Source: Verrucomicrobiia bacterium (GTDB taxonomy: Bacteria > Verrucomicrobiota > Verrucomicrobiia > Limisphaerales > JADLHS01). From it: a DNA stretch of 64,000 bases. The notes under the pieces were generated by a model. The model saw nothing but the letters and a program-made list of their open reading frames with translations. It was not told where the DNA came from and did no database searches. This document shows, in pieces, positions 28,853 through 36,875 of this stretch. Position 1 is the stretch's first letter, and each line of letters starts with the position of its first letter. A program made the translations under genes and the position numbers. The DNA lies in the NCBI GenBank assembly GCA_023953615.1, contig JAMLJH010000001.1, positions 259,362-323,361 on the forward strand, in the 5' to 3' direction.

Positions 28853-29338
28853 TTATTGGGCCAGTGCCCGCCGCAGTTGATTCGCCAAATCCGTCAACGC
28901 CTGCGGCACAACGCCGACGCCGGCGATGACCGGCATGAAATTGGTGTCGCCGTTCCAACGTGGTACGATGTGGATATGCACATGCTCAATAATTCCCGCG
29001 CCCGCCACCTTGCCGAGATTGATGCCAACGTTAAACCCATCCGGCCGCATCTCGCGTTTGAGCGTCGCGATGCACCGCCGCACCAGTTTCCACAAGTCCG
29101 ACACTTCGTCATCCGTCAAACCCTCCAGGTCCGGCGATTGTTTGTAAGGCACCACCATCAGATGGCCCCCCACGTAGGGATAGCGATTCAACAACGCGTA
29201 GCAGGTGCGATCCCGCGCGATGACGAGATTGCCTTCATCGTCGCTGGATTGCGCGATGGTCACGAACAAGCTCTCGTCGAGCTTGGGCTTAGGCGCCAGG
29301 ATGTATTCGATGCGCCACGGCGCGTGGAGTGAGTCCAT
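28853..29338 (-). CDS. HIT-family nucleotide hydrolase/phosphorylase
   Basis: Protein of 161 residues with the histidine-triad motif HVHIHIVPRW near residue 118 and the family's NRYPYVGGHLMVVPY strand. It resembles the Ap4A phosphorylase/FHIT-like branch of bacterial HIT proteins (EYILAPKPK start; GFNVGINLGKVAGAGI), which hydrolyse dinucleoside polyphosphates or nucleoside phosphoramidates. First gene of the HIT-phoH-ybeY group. Its first 22 codons and upstream 45 bases are duplicated 1.6 kb away at 30891-31000, suggesting this locus was interrupted or tandemly duplicated. Confidence 0.92.
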   Translation of the reverse strand: MDSLHAPWRIEYILAPKPKLDESLFVTIAQSSDDEGNLVIARDRTCYALLNRYPYVGGHLMVVPYKQSPDLEGLTDDEVSDLWKLVRRCIATLKREMRPDGFNVGINLGKVAGAGIIEHVHIHIVPRWNGDTNFMPVIAGVGVVPQALTDLANQLRRALAQ

Positions 29339-29384
29339 GCGCGCAGATTAGAAACGCGGCCCGAGAAAGTCAAAAGACGTGTTG
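29274..29384. repeat. HIT 5'-end direct repeat, copy A (intact gene)
   Basis: Covers the first ~22 codons of the HIT gene and about 45 bases upstream. It matches 30891-31000 at about 80-85% with one small indel. The two copies flank the toxin island in the same orientation. Confidence 0.85.
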
Positions 29385-29523
29385 AGCAGATACCCGCTGA
29401 AACGGATATAAGAGCTGACGCCAAAGTAGTGAGCTAGCGCAAATCCGCTGCTACAACCACTCAAAGCAGGTAAAACCAAGAACTGATCTAGAACCGCTTT
29501 ATGCCCGTTGTTCAGTCGCAGAT

Positions 29524-29844
29524 TCACTTAGCAGCACGCTTCTCCAGAAATGACTCGATAGAAACAGCGTTGACACTCGCCAAAGCGGTACGCAGCAGAT
29601 TGTTCAATTCCTTTGAGGAACTGAACAGACGAGTCTTGAATCTCCATTTAACTACGACACACTCTCGATATTCTGGAAGGCGGGACAGTGCCACGAGCAG
29701 CCGATTGCCATCACGAACGACTTCTACTACTTGTTCGTCTTGGATTTCTGACAAGCTATGTTGTTGGTAGTCGTCGTCTCCGTGAAGCGATGCAACGAAC
29801 CTCTGCAAATTTTCCCCTTGAATGATGTAGGCAGGAAAGCTCAT
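29524..29844 (-). CDS. Hypothetical protein, presumed immunity protein of the adjacent toxin remnant
   Basis: Soluble protein of 106 residues with no family I recognise. It is mixed alpha/beta with an acidic first half (HGDDDYQQHSLSEIQDEQ) and a helical C-terminus (LNNLLRTALASVNAVSIESFLEKRAAK). Its ATG overlaps the TGA of the toxin tail (ATGA at 29841-29844), the usual arrangement of polymorphic toxin and immunity genes, and that position is the only reason for the immunity call. It is the last gene before the intact HIT gene, with about 185 bases of spacer in which I see nothing. Confidence 0.6.
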   Translation of the reverse strand: MSFPAYIIQGENLQRFVASLHGDDDYQQHSLSEIQDEQVVEVVRDGNRLLVALSRLPEYRECVVVKWRFKTRLFSSSKELNNLLRTALASVNAVSIESFLEKRAAK

Positions 29845-30014
29845 TTAAATACTCTGCGGGAAACTGCCGAACCCGCTGCTGTTACGCAAGACCATGCTCG
29901 CTGCCCGGTTTGCATCGCTGCCGTAGGATTGCGGATCGGAATCTCCGTTATACGAAACAATTCTCTTCCCGGCGCGAATGCACCTTTGAAAGATGATTCG
30001 CCGACAACTCTCAT
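29841..30014 (-). CDS. C-terminal tail of an RHS-type toxin, frame-split (SCVTAA motif)
   Basis: A 57-residue frame beginning with ATG overlapping the stop of the pre-toxin frame (ATGA at 30011-30014) and ending with TGA overlapping the immunity start. The sequence contains IPIRNPTAAMQTGQRAWSCVTAAGSAV, written here only in part. The WSCVTAA segment looks like the catalytic-cysteine helix of a permuted papain-like (NlpC/P60- or LRAT-type) domain, while the matching histidine strand, KPFHVVYGAGGKVAHA, sits at the end of the upstream frame. I infer the two frames were once one toxin domain, now split by a frameshift, or less likely joined by programmed shifting or coupling. Confidence 0.55.
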   Translation of the reverse strand: MRVVGESSFKGAFAPGRELFRITEIPIRNPTAAMQTGQRAWSCVTAAGSAVSRRVFK

Positions 30015-30748
30015 CCTCCCAGATTCCCGCCCATTGCGTGAGCCACTTTTCCGCCTGCCCCATATACCACATGGAACGGCTTGCCGGTCCCAACAGCGAT
30101 TTGCATTGTTGATGCTCCGCCACGAATTCCAACCTGCGCCAAGCCACCAACCCCGGCTGTAGCAAGGGTTTGAATTGCAGCTCCTCCAACCGGCTTGCTG
30201 AACTTAACAGCAGTTTGGTTGTCGCCGTAAAAGTCCCGGAATTGTGCGCCTGGAAGCGCGCCATCAATGCTCGCGGCCAAACCCTCCGCCGCACCCTCAA
30301 AAAATGCCCCGGCGACACGTAACGCATCAACTACTTTCCCTAGAAAGAGATGATCCGCCCGTGGATTAGCAATCGCATCCGGCAAGTCCACTGCGATTCC
30401 GTAGCCGATGGCTCCGCCTATTGCACCGTACGCTGCCCCTTCAGCAAAGCTTCCCCCCTGCAATTCTGCACCGATGCCCCCACCTAATGCCCCCCCACCT
30501 GCGCTCGTTGCGAACCCACTGAGGTCATCTCCCCACCAATCCGGAGAAGGCCCACGCCAAATTTGAACTTGCAACTGACCGACTGCAAACCCAATTCCTC
30601 CGGCGATAGCTCCCGTGAGTGCGCCCATCCCGATGTCTCCCTCCGAAACCGCTGCGCTGACTGCACCTCCAGTTGCTCCACCTGCCACAGACCCTAAAAA
30701 AGCACTGCCCCAAACACTTCCCGCCCACCGGCGTGTAACTCTGGGCAT
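30011..30748 (-). pseudogene. RHS-type polymorphic toxin remnant: glycine-rich pre-toxin region and start of toxin domain
   Basis: A 245-residue frame lacking any RHS/YD repeats. Residues 10-130 are Gly/Ala-rich (SVAGGATGGAVSAAVSEGD; GALTGAIAGGIG; AYGAIGGAIGYG), the type of linker found after the RHS core and before the toxin. The last ~35 residues contain GKPFHVVYGAGGKVAHAMGG, possibly the His strand of a permuted papain-like toxin. The frame then stops and the rest continues in another frame (29841-30014). In front of it a signal-peptide-like segment occurs in yet another frame. I read this as a toxin gene that lost its core and is frameshifted at one or two points. Confidence 0.6.
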
Positions 30749-30839
30749 AAACCTCGCCTGGCATCGTGGCCAAAATCAGCGCCATCAGGGAAACAAAGGT
30801 AACCGCTTGTTGCCAGAGGACACGAGGCTGCCAGCACTT
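30741..30839 (-). pseudogene. Signal-peptide remnant of the RHS-type gene
   Basis: In a frame different from the pre-toxin, the minus strand encodes WQQAVTFVSLMALILATMP followed by GEVYAQ, a good Sec signal with an AQ cleavage site. It is open upstream without a start codon, apart from the internal ATG at 30785, and runs into the HIT-derived repeat. Leader and pre-toxin are only a few codons apart, as expected if the long RHS core was deleted between them. Confidence 0.45.
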
Positions 30840-30890
30840 TGAGAGTTGCGAATACCTGCACCCGCGAAGCGTCGGCCTGCCCGAAAATTG

Positions 30891-31000
30891 TCGTCGAGCT
30901 TCGGCTTGGGTGCGAGGATGTATTCAATCCGCCGCGGCGCGTGGAGTGAGTCCATGCGAGCAGATTAGAAGCGAGTAGCGGGAAAGTCAAAAGGCTGTTG
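30891..31000 (-). pseudogene. Broken second copy of the HIT gene 5' end (direct repeat copy B)
   Basis: Starting with ATG at 30955 the minus strand encodes MDSLHAPRRIEYILAPKPKL, then departs from the HIT sequence after about 21 codons. The bases upstream of the ATG also match the HIT upstream region. It lies 10 bases from the stop codon of the ABC permease gene. The HIT gene therefore once directly followed that gene, and the toxin island now lies between. Confidence 0.85.
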
Positions 31001-31009
31001 GCTGACGGA

Positions 31010-32716
31010 TCAAATTCGTGGCGGAGTGGCCATGACGGGAGGGGCCGCGACAACTGGCAGTAACGATCCCGCTGCGACATTAACCGCCTGGAGGGCCGTG
31101 GCCCGGAACTGCTCGCCCATCCGCTTCCGGGCCAGAAAATAAAATACCCAGTTCTTGGTCAGCGAAAGCGCCATGGGCACCAAGGTGGTGACCAGCGCAT
31201 AAAGCTCCAATCGCCTCGTGCCGCCACTTGACCAGCCGGTTAGCACCAGCGTCAGGCTCATCAAAATGCCCGCGCCAAAAGAAATCGCCAGCGACGGAAT
31301 GACCTGCACAAAGAGGAGCGTTTTTAACGTGGCGGCCAGACTGTTGCGCGACACCAAACCCATCCAAAAGCCAAACCAGGTCAGCGCGATTAAGTTCGTT
31401 ATCCAGACGACAACTCCGCCCAGCGCGAGAAGGCCGCGAACCGTCGAGCCGGACAGCAGGGAAAACGTCAGACTCGATGCGGCCGTCAGGGGCGCGATCG
31501 GATTCGTGAAGCCAACGACTAATAAGACCAGAAAAATAGCGGTGATCGGCAGACCGAAGATTCGCAATAATCCGCGCCAGGCGGTCGGCGCCACTTTTGT
31601 GAAATCCAGCGGGGCAACCAACAGCAGTTCGATCCAACGCGCGCCGCGTAATTCCGCAAACAAATGGCAGGCGAGCGACGCCACCCAGAGGCTTAACGCG
31701 AGGGGGATCAGTTGCAATATCAGAACCGCGGACAACCCACTCATCACGGAATTACTGCTCTGCTGGGCATAAACCCAGCCGCCCAACAGTATCAATGCGC
31801 CCAGCCACAACCACAGCGCCTGCCCGCGCCGCCGTCCGACGAGCCATAGAATCGGACTGCTTTCCAGCCAACTGGTGGACGCGCGAAATCGCCGACGCAA
31901 CGCGCCTGCCAGCCACCCGCTCCGCCGCATTCCCACATCGGCAGAACGCGCGCCGCGCCGCTCCCGCCACGTTCGTGAAATTAAAAAGCAGGTCGTGGCA
32001 AACAATCCCCACGTCAGCCCCTGGCTGACCAGGAGGCTCGGCCAAAACAAGTTCGAATTACTGCTGGCTGATGAGAAGACAAAAAATGGGCTGATCAAAG
32101 ACCATCGCGGAGTAAACAAACGGGTCTGCGCATACGCCCACCAGCCATCAATCGCAAAGCCCGCTGTCAACAGCACGAACAGCAACGCCAGCGTTCCGAA
32201 CAACGCTTTTTGTGGATGCCGACTCAATGCCGACACCAACAACCCGCAAATCAGCGAAAAAATCAAGGTATGCGTCAGCGCCAGCATCACGCGCCAGAAG
32301 GTGCTCCCCGCCACACCGCCCAGCAATTGAGTGGCGGCAAAAATTGGAAAAATGGCCAGAACCGGAAAAATTGACCGACACGACGTCGCCAGCAATTTGC
32401 CGAAGACCACGTCGTAACCGCGCAGGTTGGTCAGGAACAACAACCCCAAAGTGCCCTCGCGCTTTTCCTCGCTTAATGCGTCGGCGGTAAAAAACGCACC
32501 CACCAGCGAGGCCGCAATCACCGACATCCAGGTTAACGTCCCAAACAGCACCCGCCCGATGTGCATGCCGACTCCGCCGGGCACCACGGCCAGCAGAACA
32601 TACAGACCGCACCCCATCAGCAGCGCCACCAACGCCGCCGCCAGACGCAACCAGAACGTCGCGCGGCGCTGCGCCGCCAGGCGCAACTCGCGTTCGACAA
32701 TCGGCAGGAAAGTCAT
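31010..32716 (-). CDS. ABC-2 type transporter permease
   Basis: Integral membrane protein of 568 residues with many hydrophobic segments (for example FWLRLAAALVALLMGCGLYVLLAVV and LALTHTLIFSLICGLLVSAL), starting with FLPIVERELRLAAQRRATFWLR, a typical ABC-2 permease opening. The segment LSEEKREGTLGLLFLTNLRG after the second helix is the conserved cytoplasmic coupling motif of this group. ATG 32716 is preferred over the longer frame from 32752. No ATP-binding subunit is encoded nearby, so the partner must lie elsewhere. The substrate is unknown. The 188-base gap to the divergent sigma factor gene likely carries both promoters. Confidence 0.88.
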   Translation of the reverse strand: MTFLPIVERELRLAAQRRATFWLRLAAALVALLMGCGLYVLLAVVPGGVGMHIGRVLFGTLTWMSVIAASLVGAFFTADALSEEKREGTLGLLFLTNLRGYDVVFGKLLATSCRSIFPVLAIFPIFAATQLLGGVAGSTFWRVMLALTHTLIFSLICGLLVSALSRHPQKALFGTLALLFVLLTAGFAIDGWWAYAQTRLFTPRWSLISPFFVFSSASSNSNLFWPSLLVSQGLTWGLFATTCFLISRTWRERRGARSADVGMRRSGWLAGALRRRFRASTSWLESSPILWLVGRRRGQALWLWLGALILLGGWVYAQQSSNSVMSGLSAVLILQLIPLALSLWVASLACHLFAELRGARWIELLLVAPLDFTKVAPTAWRGLLRIFGLPITAIFLVLLVVGFTNPIAPLTAASSLTFSLLSGSTVRGLLALGGVVVWITNLIALTWFGFWMGLVSRNSLAATLKTLLFVQVIPSLAISFGAGILMSLTLVLTGWSSGGTRRLELYALVTTLVPMALSLTKNWVFYFLARKRMGEQFRATALQAVNVAAGSLLPVVAAPPVMATPPRI

Positions 32717-32904
32717 GGGGCGTGATTTAACCAACCCATTGCGCCACGGCAAGACCGCAGTTCAAGTCTTCCGCTCTTCAATGTCGGCCTAACGCGCGAT
32801 GAAAATCTCGAAACCACCAACCAACGCGCCAGCGTCTTGGGCAGCGGTAGTTCTCAGCCGCTTTTCTCTGTCCGATTTTCAGCGGGCCGGGTACTGTTTC
32901 ATGA

Positions 32905-34509
32905 GTGAACAACCAGACCGACCAACAACTGCTGCGCGCGTATGTTTCGCACCGCTCGGAAGCCGCGTTTACCGAACTGGTGCGCCGCCACATTGACCTG
33001 GTTTACTCCACGGCCCTGCGTCACCTCGGGGATGCGTTCCGCGCTGAAGACGTGGCCCAGGCCACCTTCGCGGCACTGGCGCAAAACGCCCGACGATTGA
33101 CCCCACGCCCCATTCTCTCGGGCTGGTTGCACACCACCGCGCATCACCTCGCCATTAAAACCATCCGCACCGACGCGCGCCGCCAACAGCGGGAAAAGGA
33201 GGCCGTCACGATGAATGAATTCACCCACGCTCCCGCCGCAGTCTCGTGGCAGGAAATCGCCCCGCACCTCGATGCGCTCATCGGCAAGCTGGCTGAATCG
33301 GAACGCGACGCAATTCTGCTCCGTTACTTTGAAAAGAAGAGCGCGACGGAAATGGCCGAGCGTCTGCACATCAGCGCGGAAGCGGCGCAAAAGCGGGTGA
33401 ATCGCGCCGTCGAGAAGCTGCGCGATCTGTTCAGCAAACACGGCATCAATATCGGCTCGGGAGGGCTGGGCCTTTTGATTTCCACCCATGCCGTACAAAC
33501 CGCGCCGGCGGGTTTGGCGCTCACCATTTCGAGTGTCGCGCTCGCTGGAACGGCTGCAACCACTTCAACCCTTATCACCGCCACTAAAACCATGGCCATG
33601 ACTACTCTGCAAAAAACTCTCGTTACCACCACTGTCGCCGTGCTCGCCGGAGTGGGCCTTTACGAAGCCAAGCAAGTTCACGATGCCCGCGCCGAAGTGC
33701 AGACGCTCCGGCAACAGCAAGCGCTATTGGAAGAACAAGTTCAAAGCCTGCAAAAGGACAACGGATCGTTGACGGATCGCATTTCCCAACTGGGAGCGGA
33801 ATCCGTGGAGCAAAACGGAAACTCACTCGAACTGCTTCGGTTGCGCGGCGCAGTCACGCGCCTGCGCAACGAAAATGCTGAATTGGCGGAACAGCTGGAA
33901 GACTGGGAGCACTTTCAGTCGATTCAGTCGAATATCTCTACCGTCCTGTCGAATACTCCCCCCGTCCGGACTTTTACTTCCTTTGGGACCGCCTCATTGA
34001 ACTGGGACAAAACGCTCGTCACTGGAGGCTGGAAAACTCCATCGGGAAAGCGGGCCATCGCCCTGATAACCGCGCAGCCTGGCGACGACTCCGGTCAGCT
34101 CTCGATTAAAACCAAGTTCCTGGAATACACCGAAGCCGCCGGCGAAGAATCCGGCTTGGCGCGGTTCAATTTTGACGTTTTCGACTTCAGCAAAATCGGC
34201 TCCAGCCCGAAGGTGCATACCGTAGCAACCGATCAACTCCGTACGATGTTGGAATACGCGGAACGTACCGAGGGAATCAAGCTGCTTGCAGCGCCTGAAG
34301 GAACGGCCCCGATCGGACGGCATGTACAATTTCAAGAAGTGGGAGCGGGCAAGATCGCCTCGGGGGAGGTATATTACACCGGTCCAATACTGGACTTTAT
34401 TCCTACCGTCGCTCCGGATGGACGTTCGGTCACCATCGAATTCAACACGCAATTAAACTATCGGATACCGTTCGTCACTCCATCACCAGAGTCGGAAAGT
34501 TCACCCTAG
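32905..34509 (+). CDS. ECF-type sigma factor with transmembrane, coiled-coil and C-terminal sensor-like extension
   Basis: Protein of 534 residues. Sigma region 2 (about 20-95, AAFTELVRRHIDLVYSTALRH; AEDVAQATFAALAQN; GWLHTTAHHLA) and region 4 (about 125-185, LAESERDAILLRYFEKKSATEMAERL) are complete. The tail adds one or two hydrophobic segments (about 205-250, TLQKTLVTTTVAVLAGVGLY), a coiled coil rich in Q/E/L (about 255-345) and a soluble C-terminal domain ending in a region with VQFQEVGAGKIASGEVYYTG. The membrane segment may let the sigma factor sense envelope state without a separate anti-sigma factor; none is encoded next to it. The start is GTG 32905, inside an ATGAGTG; the ATG at 32901 is in another frame. 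Confidence 0.87.
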   Translation: MNNQTDQQLLRAYVSHRSEAAFTELVRRHIDLVYSTALRHLGDAFRAEDVAQATFAALAQNARRLTPRPILSGWLHTTAHHLAIKTIRTDARRQQREKEAVTMNEFTHAPAAVSWQEIAPHLDALIGKLAESERDAILLRYFEKKSATEMAERLHISAEAAQKRVNRAVEKLRDLFSKHGINIGSGGLGLLISTHAVQTAPAGLALTISSVALAGTAATTSTLITATKTMAMTTLQKTLVTTTVAVLAGVGLYEAKQVHDARAEVQTLRQQQALLEEQVQSLQKDNGSLTDRISQLGAESVEQNGNSLELLRLRGAVTRLRNENAELAEQLEDWEHFQSIQSNISTVLSNTPPVRTFTSFGTASLNWDKTLVTGGWKTPSGKRAIALITAQPGDDSGQLSIKTKFLEYTEAAGEESGLARFNFDVFDFSKIGSSPKVHTVATDQLRTMLEYAERTEGIKLLAAPEGTAPIGRHVQFQEVGAGKIASGEVYYTGPILDFIPTVAPDGRSVTIEFNTQLNYRIPFVTPSPESESSP

Positions 34510-34593
34510 CGGCGCTCAATGTTGGCGACGAAGAAGGGTTTGGGTATCGGTTTATTCACGCGAAAATTACGAACTCTCAAAACCGGGACACCT

Positions 34594-34618
34594 CCAAGCG
34601 CCGTAGGCGCGACATCTC
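34594..34618. repeat. REP-like hairpin, outer left end of the transposase element
   Basis: Contains GCGCC-GTA-GGCGC, a perfect small hairpin followed by GACATCTC. Its reverse complement matches the outer right hairpin (35200-35225), where the stem is GCACC-TAC-GGTGC, so stem bases changed on both sides and pairing is kept. Confidence 0.75.
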
Positions 34619-34643
34619 TGTAGTGACCGGAGGTCATAACGGT

Positions 34644-34666
34644 CCAAGCTCCGTTAGGAGCGGCAT
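34644..34666. repeat. REP-like hairpin, inner left end (inverted repeat)
   Basis: A 23-bp sequence starting CCAAGCTCCG and ending GCGGCAT that is the reverse complement of 35151-35173 with one mismatch. Its core GCTCCGTTAGGAGC is itself a hairpin. It lies 11 bases from the stop codon of the transposase. Confidence 0.85.
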
Positions 34667-34676
34667 AGTCGACGAA

Positions 34677-35141
34677 TCACCCGCTAATCGGTTTGAAGAT
34701 GTAACGTTGGTCGTATTCCACCTCGAACTTGTCCAGCAAGGCCTTGTACTCGTCGAGAAACGATTTCTTCACGTGATGTTTCTCCTGATCCTCGATGTAA
34801 CGAATTACCGCTCCGAGTTGCGAGCGGGAATAGGAAAACGCGCCGAATCCTTCCTGCCACGAAAACCGCCCCATCACCCAACGCTTCGCGTTGATGAAGC
34901 GGGAAGAGTTCGCCTTGATGTCGCGCACCAGTTCTGAAAGTGCGGCGTCGGGGCGCAAGCCAACAAGCAGATGCAAATGGTCCGGCATATTGTTTATCGC
35001 AATCAACTTGTGCCGCTGCGCAGAGACGATGCCGGTGATGTATTTCTGCAACTCGTCGTTGTGTTCGGGGGCGATGAGGTTTTGACGTCCTTCCACGGCG
35101 AACACGACTTGAATGTAGATTTGGGTGTAGGTGTTGGCCAT
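34677..35141 (-). CDS. REP-associated (IS200/Y1-type) transposase
   Basis: Single-strand HUH transposase-like protein of 154 residues. The HUH pair is in NMPDHLHLLVG (about residues 52-62), and a catalytic tyrosine candidate lies in GFGAFSYSRSQLGAVIRYI in the fourth helix. The start is ATG 35141, giving MANTYTQIYIQVVFAVEGRQ, which matches the family's opening. Two nested pairs of hairpins flank it, as known for REP-associated tyrosine transposases and their REP/BIME elements, suggesting domesticated or mobile activity on hairpin DNA. It is intact in frame and motif. Confidence 0.92.
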   Translation of the reverse strand: MANTYTQIYIQVVFAVEGRQNLIAPEHNDELQKYITGIVSAQRHKLIAINNMPDHLHLLVGLRPDAALSELVRDIKANSSRFINAKRWVMGRFSWQEGFGAFSYSRSQLGAVIRYIEDQEKHHVKKSFLDEYKALLDKFEVEYDQRYIFKPISG

Positions 35142-35150
35142 GTGCAGAGG

Positions 35151-35173
35151 ATGCCGCTCCTGACGGAGCTTGG
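35151..35173. repeat. REP-like hairpin, inner right end (inverted repeat)
   Basis: Begins ATGCCGCTCC, ends CTTGG, and is the reverse complement of 34644-34666 with one mismatch. It lies 9 bases upstream of the transposase start. The GCTCC-TGAC-GGAGC core forms a hairpin. Confidence 0.85.
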
Positions 35174-35199
35174 AAATCTTAATCATCTCGATTCTACAA

Positions 35200-35225
35200 A
35201 GATGGCGCACCTACGGTGCTTGAGA
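35200..35225. repeat. REP-like hairpin, outer right end
   Basis: Core GCACC-TAC-GGTGC followed by TTGAGAT. It pairs as an inverted counterpart of 34594-34618, with compensating base changes in the stem. Confidence 0.7.
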
Positions 35226-35368
35226 TCTGCATCCGGCTATTGGGAAACAATTCGACGGAGGTGCATTCTAGCTAAGTCGCTCCGCTCCAAACTCGCACTG
35301 TATGACGCAATCCTGTTGGGATAGGTCGGTGGCGGAAAAGATTTTCGCACGCACTTATCTTTCGGCGT

Positions 35369-36655
35369 TCAAACCGCCTTCGCCGCGATGTCCCGGCGAA
35401 AATGCGCGCCTTCAAATTGAATACATTCCACCGCGGCGTACGCCGCCGCCTGCGCGGCGCGCAAATCTTTGCCGAGCGCCGTCACGCCGAGAACCCGCCC
35501 GCCGTTTGTCACGATCTGTCCGTCCCGCGACGCCGTGCCGGCATGGAACACTTTGGTCTTCGGCAGGCGATTCGCCGCATCCAATCCGCTGATGACTTTG
35601 CCCTTTGCGTAGCTGCCGGGATAACCGCCGCTGGCCATGATGACGCAAACGCTGGCCTCCGGTTTCCAATTCAATTCGTGTCGCGCCAACGTGCCGTTCG
35701 CGCTGGCGTCGAGCAATTCCAGCAGATCGTTTTCCAAACGGGTCAAATAAACCTGCGTTTCCGGATCGCCAAAGCGGGCGTTGAATTCCAAAACCTTGGG
35801 CCCGTTCCGCGTCAGCATGAGGCCCGGATATAAGATGCCGCGAAAATCAATCCCCTCCGCCGCGCAACCGCGCAGGAAGGGATCGAGAATCTGCCGCGCG
35901 GTGTCGGCCAGTTGCGCGTCGGTGAGAAATGGCGCGGGTGAATAGGTGCCCATGCCGCCGGTGTTCAAACCTTGATCGCCGTCGAGCGCGCGTTTGTGGT
36001 CTTGCGACGTGGGAAAGAGTTTCGCCGTCGTGCCGTCGCACAACGCGTGCAGGGAAACTTCGATGCCTTCGAGAAATTCTTGAATCACGACACGCGCGCC
36101 CGCCGCACCGAACGCGCGATTCACCATGATTTCGTCCACGGCTTGCCCGGCCTCAGACTGATTCGCACAGATCAAAACGCCTTTGCCGAGCGCGAGACCG
36201 TCCGCCTTCACCACGCACTTACCCAGCGCCGCCGCGAACTTCTTGGCGGCAACCGCGTCGTCAAAAGTGCCGGCGGCAGCGGTCGGGATGCCGTATTTCT
36301 CCATGAATTGTTGCGAGAAAACTTTCGACGCCTCAAACTGCGCGGCCTTTTGGTTCACGCCCCAAATTTTCAAACCGTGCTGCTGGAACAAATCCACGAC
36401 GCCCAGCGCAAGCGGATTGTCCGGTCCGACCACGGTGAAATCAACCCGCTGCTCCTGCGCGAACGCCAGCAATCGGGGCAGATCCTCCGCGCCGAGATTG
36501 ACCGCTTCCACCGCGCGATCGCTCGCGGCGAGGCGCTCCAACGCGACGCCCGCGTTCCCCGGGGCGCACCACATCCGCGTGACGTGAGGTGATTGGGCGA
36601 GTTTCCAAACCAAGGCGTGTTCACGACCGCCCGAACCGATGACCAGAAGTTTCAT
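35369..36655 (-). CDS. purD: Phosphoribosylamine-glycine ligase (GAR synthetase)
   Basis: Second enzyme of purine synthesis: phosphoribosylamine + glycine + ATP to GAR. It has 428 residues, typical for PurD. It starts MKLLVIGSGGREHALVWKLAQS, followed by the ATP-grasp region (CVVKADGLALGKGVLIC; QEFLEGIEVSLHALCDG; DHKRALDGDQGLNTGGMGTYSP) and LEFNARFGDPETQ near residue 290. ATG 36655 is chosen because it begins the conserved N-terminus; a longer frame without homology runs to 36829. It diverges from a methyltransferase gene over 220 bases. purM lies 2.2 kb away on the same strand but is not in an operon with it. Confidence 0.97.
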   Translation of the reverse strand: MKLLVIGSGGREHALVWKLAQSPHVTRMWCAPGNAGVALERLAASDRAVEAVNLGAEDLPRLLAFAQEQRVDFTVVGPDNPLALGVVDLFQQHGLKIWGVNQKAAQFEASKVFSQQFMEKYGIPTAAAGTFDDAVAAKKFAAALGKCVVKADGLALGKGVLICANQSEAGQAVDEIMVNRAFGAAGARVVIQEFLEGIEVSLHALCDGTTAKLFPTSQDHKRALDGDQGLNTGGMGTYSPAPFLTDAQLADTARQILDPFLRGCAAEGIDFRGILYPGLMLTRNGPKVLEFNARFGDPETQVYLTRLENDLLELLDASANGTLARHELNWKPEASVCVIMASGGYPGSYAKGKVISGLDAANRLPKTKVFHAGTASRDGQIVTNGGRVLGVTALGKDLRAAQAAAYAAVECIQFEGAHFRRDIAAKAV

Positions 36656-36875
36656 GGTGGCGCAGATTGAAGCAGTCGCCCGCGTGGAGTTCAAGACCCA
36701 GACGCGCCTTCGATTAGATTTTCCCATTCTGATTGCGAAATAACTTGTGACGCCGCCAGCCCCCCCAGCATGCTGGCGACATCGGCAATCAATGCGGGAT
36801 TTTACCAAGTCATCCGCCCCCCACCGCAAGCAGAGTGACGGTCAGAAATCGGGGTTGCTCATAGAGCCAAAATTC

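Noticed and set aside
29845..30330. Minus-strand frame of 161 codons overlapping the pre-toxin
   Set aside because: The toxin-tail frame fits the ATGA junctions better, and this frame has no domain character.
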